DNA from: Methanocalculus alkaliphilus
GTDB lineage: Archaea; Halobacteriota; Methanomicrobia; Methanomicrobiales; Methanocorpusculaceae
DNA length: 32,865 nucleotides
Direction of reading: 5' to 3'
Assembly (NCBI RefSeq): GCF_024170505.1
Contig: NZ_JALJYG010000018.1
Location: 1 to 32,865 of the forward strand
Positions 1-8,053 of this stretch are shown one piece after another. Below the pieces are notes generated by a model, which searched no databases, had not been told where the DNA came from, and saw only the letters and a list, made by a program, of their open reading frames with translations. The position numbers were made by a program, and so were the translations under genes. Position 1 is the stretch's first letter. Each line of letters opens with the position of its first letter.

Positions 1-95
1 GGCGGTTGTAACCTATTTTTTTTTGCAAATTTGGGTTTGTTGTAGGGTTTTCAACCCTCAAGTGATCGTTGTTGGGGGGGTTAATCGAAAAACTC
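1..95. repeat. 95-bp terminal repeat, left copy (inverted relative to the right end)
   Basis: Bases 1-95 are the exact reverse complement of bases 32771-32865, including a run of nine T, and the match stops abruptly after base 95. The repeat holds a small hairpin, AGGGTT-TTC-AACCCT, at 44-58, a GGTT-GT-AACC palindrome at 4-13 and a G7 run. Read outward from either contig end, the sequence entering the repeat is the same. This suggests the edge of a dispersed element, probably an insertion sequence, where assembly stopped. No transposase is visible because the element lies outside the window. Confidence 0.9.
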
Positions 96-967
96 GTCAG
101 TTCAGCGACGAGGTTCATCTCAGGGGGGTTGTCATTCCCGGTGAGATCAACAAAAACATACCTGATGATCGTATCTGTATCCGGATTCTCGATGACATAC
201 TCCTCACCGGTCTCAAGGACTGTCGCAATGATCCTGCTTATCTCCTCCTCAGGTATGTACGATGGGTTTTCAATTTCACCTCCCAGATAATGGAAAACCC
301 GGATTGATGTCAGATATGGATTATTCTCAAGAATTGTTTCCACGGCTTCCTGATAGAGGAGGGCAGATCGCATCTCTTCGATATCATCATTTATGTAGCC
401 GATCTCAAGAATGTACTGATGATCCGGGGTTGGATGATAGGCATATTTACGTAACTGGCCGGTCTGGATATCAGGAATAACCCTGTCAGAGACGAAACGA
501 CTACCCATCCGGATACTGGTCAGCCGTTTCATAAAATTGGGCTGGAGAGAGAAATCCAGCAGATGATCGGGTGGATAGGTCGTGTATTCAATGATACCCT
601 TCTCGTTGATGATATAGAGTTCATAGCCTTCACCAAACATCTCTTGTAATAGTTCGAGATCGATCTCTGCAGGGTTGCTATTACTCTCCTCATATGCTCT
701 GAGAAATATCGCCATCTCTCCCCAAAGGCGATAGTCAAGGGACTGATCAAAGAGCCGGAGCCCCTGGTCAGTAAGGATCAGAGACTGGATAAGGCTATAC
801 TCTGTATTCTCCTTCAGAACCCGGGTATGTTCCTCAAGGGTATTTTTTGAAGCATGATAATTGAGGTTCAGGATGAATCCTGTTATCAGCAGAATGATGA
901 CGATAATGATGCCAAACAGAAGCCATCGAAATGAAATACCCCTCTCAATTATACCTGTCACCACCAT
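1..967 (-). CDS. Membrane-anchored sensor protein, N-terminal part (dCache-like domain), partial
   Basis: A reading frame on the minus strand opens with ATG at 967 and stays open to the left edge, so no stop codon is present. About 291 residues are native; the last ~31 codons are read from the terminal repeat. One transmembrane helix lies at about residues 15-35. It is followed by an extracytoplasmic region with a pattern common in Cache-type ligand-sensing domains (YELYIINEKGIIEYTTYP, then LVAELT near the break). Such domains normally sit in front of HAMP, PAS and histidine kinase or chemoreceptor modules, none of which is visible. A GGGAGAT Shine-Dalgarno-like site lies about 13 bases before the ATG. 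The ligand and output are unknown. The gene appears interrupted by the repeat, or cut by the assembly, at base 95. Confidence 0.72.
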   Translation of the reverse strand, partial: MVVTGIIERGISFRWLLFGIIIVIILLITGFILNLNYHASKNTLEEHTRVLKENTEYSLIQSLILTDQGLRLFDQSLDYRLWGEMAIFLRAYEESNSNPAEIDLELLQEMFGEGYELYIINEKGIIEYTTYPPDHLLDFSLQPNFMKRLTSIRMGSRFVSDRVIPDIQTGQLRKYAYHPTPDHQYILEIGYINDDIEEMRSALLYQEAVETILENNPYLTSIRVFHYLGGEIENPSYIPEEEISRIIATVLETGEEYVIENPDTDTIIRYVFVDLTGNDNPPEMNLVAELTSFSINPPNNDHLRVENPTTNPNLQKKIGYNR

Positions 968-1027
968 GTACCCTGGTATCTCCCGGGAGTAGAACAAAGA
1001 AATGATGGATGGATAAATAAATATAAC

Positions 1028-1035
1028 TATTTATA
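1028..1035 (-). promoter_or_regulatory. TATA box of the sensor gene
   Basis: Read on the minus strand this is TATAAATA, inside a strongly AT-rich stretch, about 64 bases upstream of the ATG at 967. Initiation about 25 bases downstream would leave a leader of roughly 38 bases containing the GGGAGAT site. This is an archaeal promoter pattern; it has not been tested. Confidence 0.45.
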
Positions 1036-1056
1036 CTGATTGGTAAAATTTATATG

Positions 1057-2577
1057 TTAATTCTTTTTAAATATATACCATCCTGTCATCGTCGCATCCA
1101 GAACCTCGGGCTTGTTCTTCTTTGTAAGGAGACTGACGATGATCATCGCAAGGAGTGCGAGTGTCACCGAGTAGAGGCTGAAGTGGACCGGTAGTTTGTC
1201 GATGAATTGATGGTAGTATCCAAAGACACCAGATCCGATCAGTCCAAGGCTCATTGAGGCGAGAGCCCCTTTTGTCGTCGCCCCCCGCCAGTACAGACCT
1301 GCCAGAATCGGGACTGCGAAGGTTGAGAGCATCACCCCGATACCCATCCAGATCAACCAGGCAAGCATCTCAGGCGGGTTGATCGCAAGAAGAAGCGAGA
1401 TACCGGCGGCGAGGAAGACAGATATCTTAGAAATCCGCAGGACCTTCGCATCCGGTGCATCAGGATGAAGGATGTTTTTGTATATATCCCATGAAAACAT
1501 CGTTCCGATGGTGAGCATCAGACGATCGGTCGTCGACATCACCGCTGCAAGGACGATGACGGCAAAGATACCCCATACAAAGACGTTTGGAGCTGCAAAC
1601 TCAACACCATACATAAACGCAAAGTCCTGCGCGTTTACAGCATCAGGAAGGACGAGCGTCCCTTCCTCTACAAGGACGCGGACGGCAAATCCAGCAAATT
1701 TCACAAGGAACATGACAACCAGGTAGACGAGGAACGCAATGAGCGGAGCCCATTTGAAGTATGTCGTCTCCCGTGCAGCAAGGACATTATTGATGACATG
1801 CGGAGCACAGGCAAGACCCACAGTGAGAAGAAGCCCGAATGAGAGGAGGAACTCCGGTGTTGCAAAGGCATACGGGGCATAGACGGGCGAGGGGAACCAG
1901 GGCTGGACGAAATTTGGATCGATACCCGCAAGAACCTGGTTGATATGCGTCAGGCCGCCGGCTTTTGCTATCAGGAATGGGGTAATCCCGATGACACCTG
2001 CGATCAGCAGACCCCCCTGGAGGAGCGTCGTCCATGAGACGGCATAAAGACCCCCGACGACGGTATAGGCGGTAATGATAATACCCGATATGATCAGGGC
2101 CTGCCAGTGCTCAATACCAAAGAGCCAGACCAGAACGATACTGATCGCGGTATACTGGCCGACGAGGTAGATGAGAGAGACGGTGATTCCTGCAATCGCA
2201 GATAAGCCACGCAACTCCCGTGCACTCTCAAAGCGGTGTGCAAAGTAATCCTCAAGGGTGAGATAGCCGTTCTCCCGGCCGACCCGGTGAAGCTTCACCC
2301 CGAAGATGGTGATACAGAAGGCAGCAGCAAGCGGGACAGCAATCTGTTCCCAGATCCCCGGCCATCCTGAGGAATAGCCAAACCCGGATACCCCGACAAG
2401 AGTCATACCACTGCAGATAGATGCAACCATCAGGATGGTAAATACCCAGAATCCAAGCGATCGGCCGGCAAGGATGTAATCCTCGGTATTATTGATCTTG
2501 CGGGAGGCCCATCCTCCAATCCCGATGAGCACGATACAGTACAAAATGATGATACCGACGGTTATAGGATCAGCCAT
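1057..2577 (-). CDS. Sodium:solute symporter (SSS family)
   Basis: This 506-residue polytopic membrane protein belongs to the SSS family, which imports small organic solutes with sodium. The N-terminus carries the family pattern of a first helix followed by a segment containing NNTEDYILAGRSLG. About 13 hydrophobic helices are spread over the full length. The conserved sodium-site region AAVMSTTDRLML is near residue 345. The length is normal for the family. The substrate cannot be told from sequence; acetate, proline and pantothenate carriers all fall here. The ATG lies two bases after the stop of a 35-residue single-helix protein, so the two are almost certainly co-transcribed. That upstream protein resembles the small accessory proteins known to accompany some archaeal SSS symporters. 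Confidence 0.93.
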   Translation of the reverse strand: MADPITVGIIILYCIVLIGIGGWASRKINNTEDYILAGRSLGFWVFTILMVASICSGMTLVGVSGFGYSSGWPGIWEQIAVPLAAAFCITIFGVKLHRVGRENGYLTLEDYFAHRFESARELRGLSAIAGITVSLIYLVGQYTAISIVLVWLFGIEHWQALIISGIIITAYTVVGGLYAVSWTTLLQGGLLIAGVIGITPFLIAKAGGLTHINQVLAGIDPNFVQPWFPSPVYAPYAFATPEFLLSFGLLLTVGLACAPHVINNVLAARETTYFKWAPLIAFLVYLVVMFLVKFAGFAVRVLVEEGTLVLPDAVNAQDFAFMYGVEFAAPNVFVWGIFAVIVLAAVMSTTDRLMLTIGTMFSWDIYKNILHPDAPDAKVLRISKISVFLAAGISLLLAINPPEMLAWLIWMGIGVMLSTFAVPILAGLYWRGATTKGALASMSLGLIGSGVFGYYHQFIDKLPVHFSLYSVTLALLAMIIVSLLTKKNKPEVLDATMTGWYIFKKN

Positions 2578-2579
2578 GA

Positions 2580-2687
2580 TCAGTCACCCTCCGGAAATCG
2601 AAGTCCCCATATGATAAGCAGGATGATGATGATGAGCACGACACCACCGACGGTATAGACGGTAAGTTCAGGCAGTCCGAATAACAT
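2580..2687 (-). CDS. Tiny one-helix membrane protein, probable symporter small accessory protein
   Basis: The reading frame encodes 35 residues. It starts MLFGLPELTVYTVGG, continues as a single hydrophobic helix (about residues 13-27, rich in Val, Ile and Leu), and ends in a short charged tail, RFPEGD. Its TGA stop is two bases from the symporter ATG at 2577, which argues for one transcript and a shared function. Very short one-helix proteins encoded just upstream of SSS carriers are known in methanogens, where they are named symporter small accessory proteins; membership here is inferred from size, topology and position. There is no clear Shine-Dalgarno site. A TATA-like GTTATATGTT lies about 28 bases before the ATG, so the transcript may be leaderless. 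Confidence 0.72.
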   Translation of the reverse strand: MLFGLPELTVYTVGGVVLIIIILLIIWGLRFPEGD

Positions 2688-2710
2688 ATCATGCTAATGT
2701 GTGACATGGT

Positions 2711-2720
2711 AACATATAAC
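2711..2720 (-). promoter_or_regulatory. TATA-like element of the symporter operon
   Basis: On the minus strand this reads GTTATATGTT and is centred about 28 bases upstream of the ATG at 2687. The spacing matches an archaeal TATA box serving a transcript that begins at or near the start codon. It lies between ilvN and the symporter pair and suggests the pair has its own promoter. Confidence 0.4.
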
Positions 2721-2773
2721 ATGCTCGATCTGATTCAACAGATAAAGCGGAAAACGAAAGATAAAAAGAGGGA

Positions 2774-3274
2774 TCAGTCCCCGGCTGAGGTCTTTGCCCC
2801 GCGGAGGACGGCGATCGTTCCTGTACGAATCAGCTCCTTGACCCCGTACTGCCTGAGAAGTGTTTCAAGAGCATCAATCTTGTCGGGATCGCCAACGACC
2901 TGAAGGACGAGGGTCTTTGCCCCGACATCGATGATCTGCGCCCTGAAGATATCTGCAATCTGCATCACCTCGGCCCGGGTCGTCCCCGGGCTCGCAGCAA
3001 CCTTGATGAGTGCCAGCTCCCGCCTGACATGCTCCCGATAGGTGATGTCTGAGACCTTGATGACATCGATGAGTTTATTCAACTGTTTTTTGACCTGCTC
3101 GATGACGGTATCATCACCCCTGACGGTGATGGTGATCCGGCTCATCTCAGGCTGCTCACAGGTACCGACGGCAAGGCTCTCTATGTTGAACCCACGCCGT
3201 GAGAACATCCCGGAGACCCTGGAGAGGACACCGGCACGGTTCTCAACAAGGATTGAGAGGGTATGGATCTTCAT
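2774..3274 (-). CDS. ilvN: Acetolactate synthase small (regulatory) subunit
   Basis: This 166-residue protein is the regulatory subunit of acetohydroxyacid synthase, which binds the catalytic IlvB subunit and confers feedback control by branched-chain amino acids. The N-terminal ACT domain opens with MKIHTLSILVENRAGVLSRV and includes GMFSRRGFNIESLAVG. The C-terminal small-subunit domain occupies about residues 85-160. Length is normal for an archaeal IlvN/IlvH. The start ATG overlaps the ilvB stop by four bases (ATGA), and a GGAGG site lies about nine bases upstream inside the end of ilvB, so the two subunits are translationally coupled. The gene ends the cimA-ilvB-ilvN cluster. ilvC and ilvD are not in the window. 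Confidence 0.96.
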   Translation of the reverse strand: MKIHTLSILVENRAGVLSRVSGMFSRRGFNIESLAVGTCEQPEMSRITITVRGDDTVIEQVKKQLNKLIDVIKVSDITYREHVRRELALIKVAASPGTTRAEVMQIADIFRAQIIDVGAKTLVLQVVGDPDKIDALETLLRQYGVKELIRTGTIAVLRGAKTSAGD

Positions 3275-4944
3275 TTCTGCTGGCCTCCAATCATCTCATT
3301 GATGGCAGCACCTGCCGGAACCATCGGGAAGACATTCTCTTCACGGGCGATCCTGAAATCAAGAACATATGCACCATCGGTGTCGATGGCGGTCGTCAGT
3401 GCCTCTCTCACCCCGTCTGCCGAGTCGACCCGCATCCCGTCGATACCATAGGCACGTGCGATTCCGACGAAGTCGATCTCAGGCAGTTCCGTATACGAAT
3501 ACCTCCGGTCATAGAAGAGCTCCTGCCATTGCCGGACCATACCGAGGTACATGTTATTCAAAATAACAATCTTGACCGGGATATCATACTGGGCAACCGT
3601 TCCAAGCTCCTGAATATTCATCTGGATGCTGCCATCGCCTGCGATATCAAAGACCGGGAGATCCGGACGTGCGAAATGGGCACCGATTGCGGCAGGGAAG
3701 CCATAGCCCATCGTTCCAAGACCTCCGGAGGTGATCCAGGTCCTTGGATGTTTGAAACAGAAGTGCTGGGCGGTCCACATCTGGTTCTGACCGACCTCGG
3801 AGACGATGATCCCCTCTCCATCCAGGAGGTCGGAGAGGGTACGTATGATCATCTGCGGCCTGAGGAGCCCGTCATCCGGAACGGACATCGGATAGGTCAC
3901 CTTCCAATGATTGTATTTTTCATCCCAGGCCGCCCTCTGCTTCTTCTGCGGGAGGCGATCGATGAGGCATGTCAGGATAGAGCGGCAGTCTCCGACGATC
4001 GGCACATCGACCTTCTTATTCTTCCCGATCTCCGCCGGGTCGATATCAATATGGATGACGCCTGCATTTGGAGCAAATGACTCGATCCTTCCGGTGACCC
4101 GATCATCGAATCGTGCACCGATTGCGATGAGGAGATCAGACTCGGTGATCGCGTAATTGGCAGAGCGGGTACCGTGCATCCCGAGCATGCCGAGATTGAG
4201 CGGATGATCGCATGGGAGGGAACCGATCCCCATCAGGGTCGTCGTCACCGGAATACCGGTCATCTCGGAAAACCTGATCAGCTCAGCCGATGCATCGGAG
4301 GCGATGACACCACCACCGGCATAGATGATCGGCCGCTCTGCCTCTGCAATGAGAGAGAGTGCCTTCTCGATCTGCCGGAGATGGCCCTTCAGGGTCGGAT
4401 TATACCCTCTCCGGATAATCTCCTCAGGAGGTCCGGGCTCAGGCGCCTGGTTCGTCAGGACATCTTTTGGGATGTCAATCAGGACGGGGCCCTGTCGTCC
4501 GGTTCCGGCGATATGAAATGCCTCTCTGACGATGCCGTTGAGATCCTCAACACGTTTGACAAGATAATTGTGTTTGGTCACCGGCATCGTGATACCGGTG
4601 ATATCAGACTCCTGGAAGGCATCATTCCCGAGCATGGAGGTTGGCACCTGCCCGGTGAGTGCAACCACCGGAACAGAGTCCATATATGCTGTTGCAATAC
4701 CTGTAACGAGGTTGCAGGCCCCTGGACCTGATGTTGCAAGGCATACCCCTGTCCTACCGGAGGCTCGTGCGTACCCGTCAGCCGCATGTGCAGCCGCCTG
4801 TTCATGCCGGACCAGGATATGCCGGAGGGGGGAGTCATAGAGCTCGTCATAGAGGGGGAGCACTACGCCGCCGGGGTATCCAAAGATGGTCGTCACTCCC
4901 TGCTGTATCAGTCCTTCAACCAGTAATTTTGCCCCGGTCTTCAT
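3271..4944 (-). CDS. ilvB: Acetolactate synthase large (catalytic) subunit
   Basis: This 557-residue thiamine-diphosphate enzyme condenses pyruvate with pyruvate, or with 2-oxobutyrate, to make acetolactate or acetohydroxybutyrate for valine, leucine and isoleucine. The N-terminal domain has the catalytic glutamate E48 in RHEQAAAHAADGYARASG. A central FAD/DHS-like domain follows. The C-terminal domain carries the ThDP/Mg motif that begins GDGSIQMN and ends NN near residues 440-470. Length and architecture are standard. The start has a good Shine-Dalgarno site (GAGGAAGAG) and overlaps the end of cimA by 29 bases. Together with cimA upstream and ilvN downstream, this forms a minus-strand operon making isoleucine precursors. 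Confidence 0.97.
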   Translation of the reverse strand: MKTGAKLLVEGLIQQGVTTIFGYPGGVVLPLYDELYDSPLRHILVRHEQAAAHAADGYARASGRTGVCLATSGPGACNLVTGIATAYMDSVPVVALTGQVPTSMLGNDAFQESDITGITMPVTKHNYLVKRVEDLNGIVREAFHIAGTGRQGPVLIDIPKDVLTNQAPEPGPPEEIIRRGYNPTLKGHLRQIEKALSLIAEAERPIIYAGGGVIASDASAELIRFSEMTGIPVTTTLMGIGSLPCDHPLNLGMLGMHGTRSANYAITESDLLIAIGARFDDRVTGRIESFAPNAGVIHIDIDPAEIGKNKKVDVPIVGDCRSILTCLIDRLPQKKQRAAWDEKYNHWKVTYPMSVPDDGLLRPQMIIRTLSDLLDGEGIIVSEVGQNQMWTAQHFCFKHPRTWITSGGLGTMGYGFPAAIGAHFARPDLPVFDIAGDGSIQMNIQELGTVAQYDIPVKIVILNNMYLGMVRQWQELFYDRRYSYTELPEIDFVGIARAYGIDGMRVDSADGVREALTTAIDTDGAYVLDFRIAREENVFPMVPAGAAINEMIGGQQK

Positions 4945-6394
4945 CTCTCTTCCTCAATAACCTGTTCATTCCTGATATCATGGCCTCCACAGACGCCATG
5001 ACAATATCTGTCCGTGCGCCGCGGGAGGTAATCAATTCTCCGTCCTTGCGTAATGTGACGGTCACATCGACAAGGGCATCAGTTCCGCCATAGATGGCAT
5101 CGACATGATACTCCTCAAGGGTGATATCACCCACATCCTGCACAGCCTTCCGAAGTGCCATTATGACCGCGTCAACAGGGCCTGCACCGGTCGATGCCTG
5201 CGTGATCTCATCGCCGTTGACAAGGAGGGTCACTGAGGCCGTCGGCATGACACTGTTTCCTGAGACTGTCGTGTACTGTTTCATCCTGATGACAGGAGTA
5301 CAGGAGATGTCAAGGACCGCCTCGGCGATGGCATGGAGATCCGAGTCGGTCACCCGTTTGCCATCATCGCCAAGTTTCTTGACCCGTGCGACGATCTCCT
5401 GGAGCTGTCTCGGCTCGGTGATGTACCCCATCTCGGAGAGGGCCGCTTCAACTGACGCACTCCCTGAGTGTTTTCCAAGCAGAATCCGACGCTTCCTCCC
5501 GACCATCTCAGGGCTGATAGGCTCATAGGTCGCCGAGTCACGAAGGATACCATGCGCATGGATGCCACTCTCATGAGTAAATGCCATCTCACCAACGATC
5601 GATTTGTTCGTGGGGAGCGGAACCCGGGTCATCCGTGAGACGAGGGTGGAGAGATGATAGATCTTCTCAGTATTGATCCCGGTATCGAGACCATACAGCA
5701 CCTCAAGCGACATCACAAGATCCTCCAGGGGAGTATTGCCTGCCCGCTCTCCAAGACCGTTTACCGTGACATGCGCACATGTCGCCCCGGCCTTCAGTCC
5801 GGCAAGCGTCGTTGCAAGCCCCATTCCAAGGTCATTATGGCAATGGATGGAGAGGGGGGCGATACAGTACTGCGGTAAGAGCTCCATGGCCCGCTCCGGT
5901 GTGAGCACACCAACGGTATCACAGAAGCAGAGGCGGTCTGCACCCCGATCAACGCCACCTGAATAAAGATCCAGAAGATATGCCGGGTCAGCCCGTGATG
6001 CATCCTCCCCCGAGAGCTCAACGATCAGACCGCGATCCTTTGCATATTCAACAGAATCCCATGCCATCTTCGTGACATACTCACGATCCTTCCTCAGCTT
6101 CTTCTCGATATGAAGATCAGAGACAGGGATGACGAGATGTACGGAATCTGCACCATAATCTGCGGCATAGTCTATATCAAGCTTCACTCCGCGAACGAAT
6201 GTACAGATCTCTGCCTTCAGACCTGCATCCGATATGAGCCGGAGAGACTCTCGTTCACCATCAGATGCCGCGGCAGAGCCGACCTCGATGACATCAACAC
6301 CGATGTCAGAGAGGAGTGTTGCAATACTCAGCTTATCTTCAGGCTTGAGCGATACCCCTGGTGTCTGTTCACCATCACGCAGGGTCGTATCCAA
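4916..6394 (-). CDS. cimA: (R)-citramalate synthase (CimA), 2-isopropylmalate synthase family
   Basis: This 492-residue enzyme of the isopropylmalate/citramalate/homocitrate synthase family most likely condenses pyruvate with acetyl-CoA to citramalate, the threonine-independent route to 2-oxobutyrate and isoleucine. The TIM-barrel domain opens with DTTLRDGEQTPGVSL and has the metal site SIHCHNDLGMG. Segments such as EVGSAAASDGERE and ADRLCFCDTVGVLTP resemble archaeal CimA more than LeuA. A LeuA-dimer-type regulatory domain fills about residues 365-480. The first start codon available is TTG at 6394, giving MDTTLRDG. The in-frame residues just upstream (R-I-L) match the usual family N-terminus, but no ATG or GTG is found there. 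LeuA or homocitrate synthase activity remains possible. Its position before ilvBN supports a role in isoleucine synthesis. Confidence 0.88.
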   Translation of the reverse strand: MDTTLRDGEQTPGVSLKPEDKLSIATLLSDIGVDVIEVGSAAASDGERESLRLISDAGLKAEICTFVRGVKLDIDYAADYGADSVHLVIPVSDLHIEKKLRKDREYVTKMAWDSVEYAKDRGLIVELSGEDASRADPAYLLDLYSGGVDRGADRLCFCDTVGVLTPERAMELLPQYCIAPLSIHCHNDLGMGLATTLAGLKAGATCAHVTVNGLGERAGNTPLEDLVMSLEVLYGLDTGINTEKIYHLSTLVSRMTRVPLPTNKSIVGEMAFTHESGIHAHGILRDSATYEPISPEMVGRKRRILLGKHSGSASVEAALSEMGYITEPRQLQEIVARVKKLGDDGKRVTDSDLHAIAEAVLDISCTPVIRMKQYTTVSGNSVMPTASVTLLVNGDEITQASTGAGPVDAVIMALRKAVQDVGDITLEEYHVDAIYGGTDALVDVTVTLRKDGELITSRGARTDIVMASVEAMISGMNRLLRKRDEDRGKITG

Positions 6395-6519
6395 AATACG
6401 TGGCCGATTAACAAATAAAGCAATCCCTCATAGTGGAAAGCACCAATTACACTTTGGGGCTGAGATTATTTAATAGGTGATGTCTGCACAGCAGAATAAA
6501 AAGAAGAGAGTATTCCCGC

Positions 6520-7161
6520 TTATGCAGGGACACTGTCATAGATTATTGTAAGATACCGTGCCGAGAAGATGGCAAATGCCGGAGCAAGGATGAAGAGAAG
6601 GAACAAGCCAAGAACCGGGATGATACCAAGGACGAACTGAACGACAGTGATGACAACTGCAAGAATGAGCAGTGCGATGATATACTCGACCCAGCCGATC
6701 TTTCCGATGTGGCCGAAGATGGCACTGAAGTTGAATGCCTCCCCAATCGATCCGGTGCGTGCAAACCGAATCCATCCAAAGGGCATAATCAGTCCGATGA
6801 TGATAAAAACGATCATAACAGCGAGGAGGCCAATCATTGCCCCTCCTGCCATTGCAGCATTTGGGGTTCCCATTGCCATACCTGTAAGTGCTGCACCGAC
6901 CCCGAAGATCAGGGCGACAATGAAGACAGGTATGACGTAGATGATATTGATTATCAGGAGCTTGATCCCATCGATGAAGAGACCTCCCCAGTCCTCAAGC
7001 TCCGGGGCAGGACCCTCGGCCCTGTATACCCTGACAATATATCCGTACAGAAGAGGGAAGATGATGGTCGAGACGATAAGAAGAATCCATTTCATCCACT
7101 TACCAACCAGCCCTTCCTTCACATACTCAAAAGAGTCACCTAGCATTTGACCATATTCCAT
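6520..7161 (-). CDS. DUF4013 family membrane protein (copy 1)
   Basis: This integral membrane protein of about 213 residues has the DUF4013 pattern: a short amphipathic N-terminus (DSFEYVKEGLVGKWMKW), then FPLLYGYIVRVYRAEG, a loop with PAPELEDWGGLFIDG, and four or more hydrophobic helices. The family is widespread in methanogens and its function is unknown. ATG 7161 is preferred over GTG 7170 because a GAGGTGG Shine-Dalgarno site lies just before it and overlaps the GTG. The next gene upstream on the same strand is a second DUF4013 protein with the same layout, so the two arose by tandem duplication. Small hydrophobic residues (Gly, Ala) are abundant in the middle of the protein. Confidence 0.85.
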   Translation of the reverse strand: MEYGQMLGDSFEYVKEGLVGKWMKWILLIVSTIIFPLLYGYIVRVYRAEGPAPELEDWGGLFIDGIKLLIINIIYVIPVFIVALIFGVGAALTGMAMGTPNAAMAGGAMIGLLAVMIVFIIIGLIMPFGWIRFARTGSIGEAFNFSAIFGHIGKIGWVEYIIALLILAVVITVVQFVLGIIPVLGLFLLFILAPAFAIFSARYLTIIYDSVPA

Positions 7162-7321
7162 AATGACCACCTCTGTGGTACGCAGATTTGTAAACTTCTT
7201 TGTATTTATATTTTCCCCATATAATCTTCATAGAATGAGGTATTTCCTCGAACAAAAAGATAAGAAGGGAAGATATCGAGATCAGGGTTAAAATAAATAA
7301 TTAAATTAAAATATAAGAGTT

Positions 7322-8014
7322 TCAGATGGTTTTCTGATCAGCCTTCCCATGCAGATAGATCCCACGTATATATCGGGCATGGAAGATTGAGACTGCAGGC
7401 GATATGGCAAAGCTCAGAACCATCGTGAAAATGTAAAAGAACGGAATAATGAAGCCGATGAATGAGAGAATCTGAATTGCAACACTGATCCCTGCCATAA
7501 TGACAAAGAGGATGAGGAGTGCAAGGATATACTCTATCCACCCGATAGAGCGGATGATTGCAAGAATCTTACTGAAATGGAACGCCTCACCAATGCGGCC
7601 GCTCCGTGCAAATGATACGAGTGCCATGGGGAGGATGAGCGTATAGGCGATCAGGTAGATGATCAGGGCAAGCAACAAACCGGCAGTAGCCAGACCTGGT
7701 GTGAAGGCGACTGATGATGAGAAGACGGGGCCATCAAATGAGAGAGCACTTGCCACAGTCGCTATGGTGAGAATGATCGCCGGAACTCCATAGATGATCT
7801 GAATCAGAAAGAGTTTCAGACCATCGACGAAGAGGCTCAGGTACCCCTCCACCTCTGGTGCCATGTCGTTACCCTGCATCACCCGGACGGTATATCCATA
7901 GAGGATTGGGAAGATCAATGTCCCGATGATGAGGATGAACCAGCGACGCCAGTGGCCGATGAGGCCATCTTTTGCATAATAAAAAGAAGAGGTTACGATT
8001 TTTCCAATATCCAT
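7322..8014 (-). CDS. DUF4013 family membrane protein (copy 2)
   Basis: This 230-residue polytopic membrane protein is a paralogue of the one at 6520-7161. Shared landmarks are the N-terminal FYYAKDGLIGHWRRWF, FPILYGYTVRVMQGND, a loop with APEVEGYLSLFVDGLKLF, a conserved SFARSGRIGEAFHFSKI segment before the last helices, and a C-terminal IFHARYIRGIY that matches FSARYLTIIY in copy 1. The function is not known for this family. The start lacks a Shine-Dalgarno site, but TAAAATATCC lies about 24 bases upstream of the ATG, which fits a leaderless transcript. It lies 40 bases after the stop of purH on the same strand. Confidence 0.85.
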   Translation of the reverse strand: MDIGKIVTSSFYYAKDGLIGHWRRWFILIIGTLIFPILYGYTVRVMQGNDMAPEVEGYLSLFVDGLKLFLIQIIYGVPAIILTIATVASALSFDGPVFSSSVAFTPGLATAGLLLALIIYLIAYTLILPMALVSFARSGRIGEAFHFSKILAIIRSIGWIEYILALLILFVIMAGISVAIQILSFIGFIIPFFYIFTMVLSFAISPAVSIFHARYIRGIYLHGKADQKTI

Positions 8015-8053
8015 ATCATACGATAGGTGTCAAGGATATTTTACATTACCTTT

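Noticed and set aside
23-307. Plus-strand frames within 23-480
   Set aside because: They lie opposite the sensor gene frame, which has a coherent helix plus Cache-like domain. The plus-strand translations have no recognisable features and one begins inside the terminal repeat.
3199-4080. 293-codon plus-strand frame opposite ilvB and ilvN
   Set aside because: It lies wholly across two genes with strong conserved motifs on the other strand, spans their junction, and its translation shows no domain or hydrophobic pattern.
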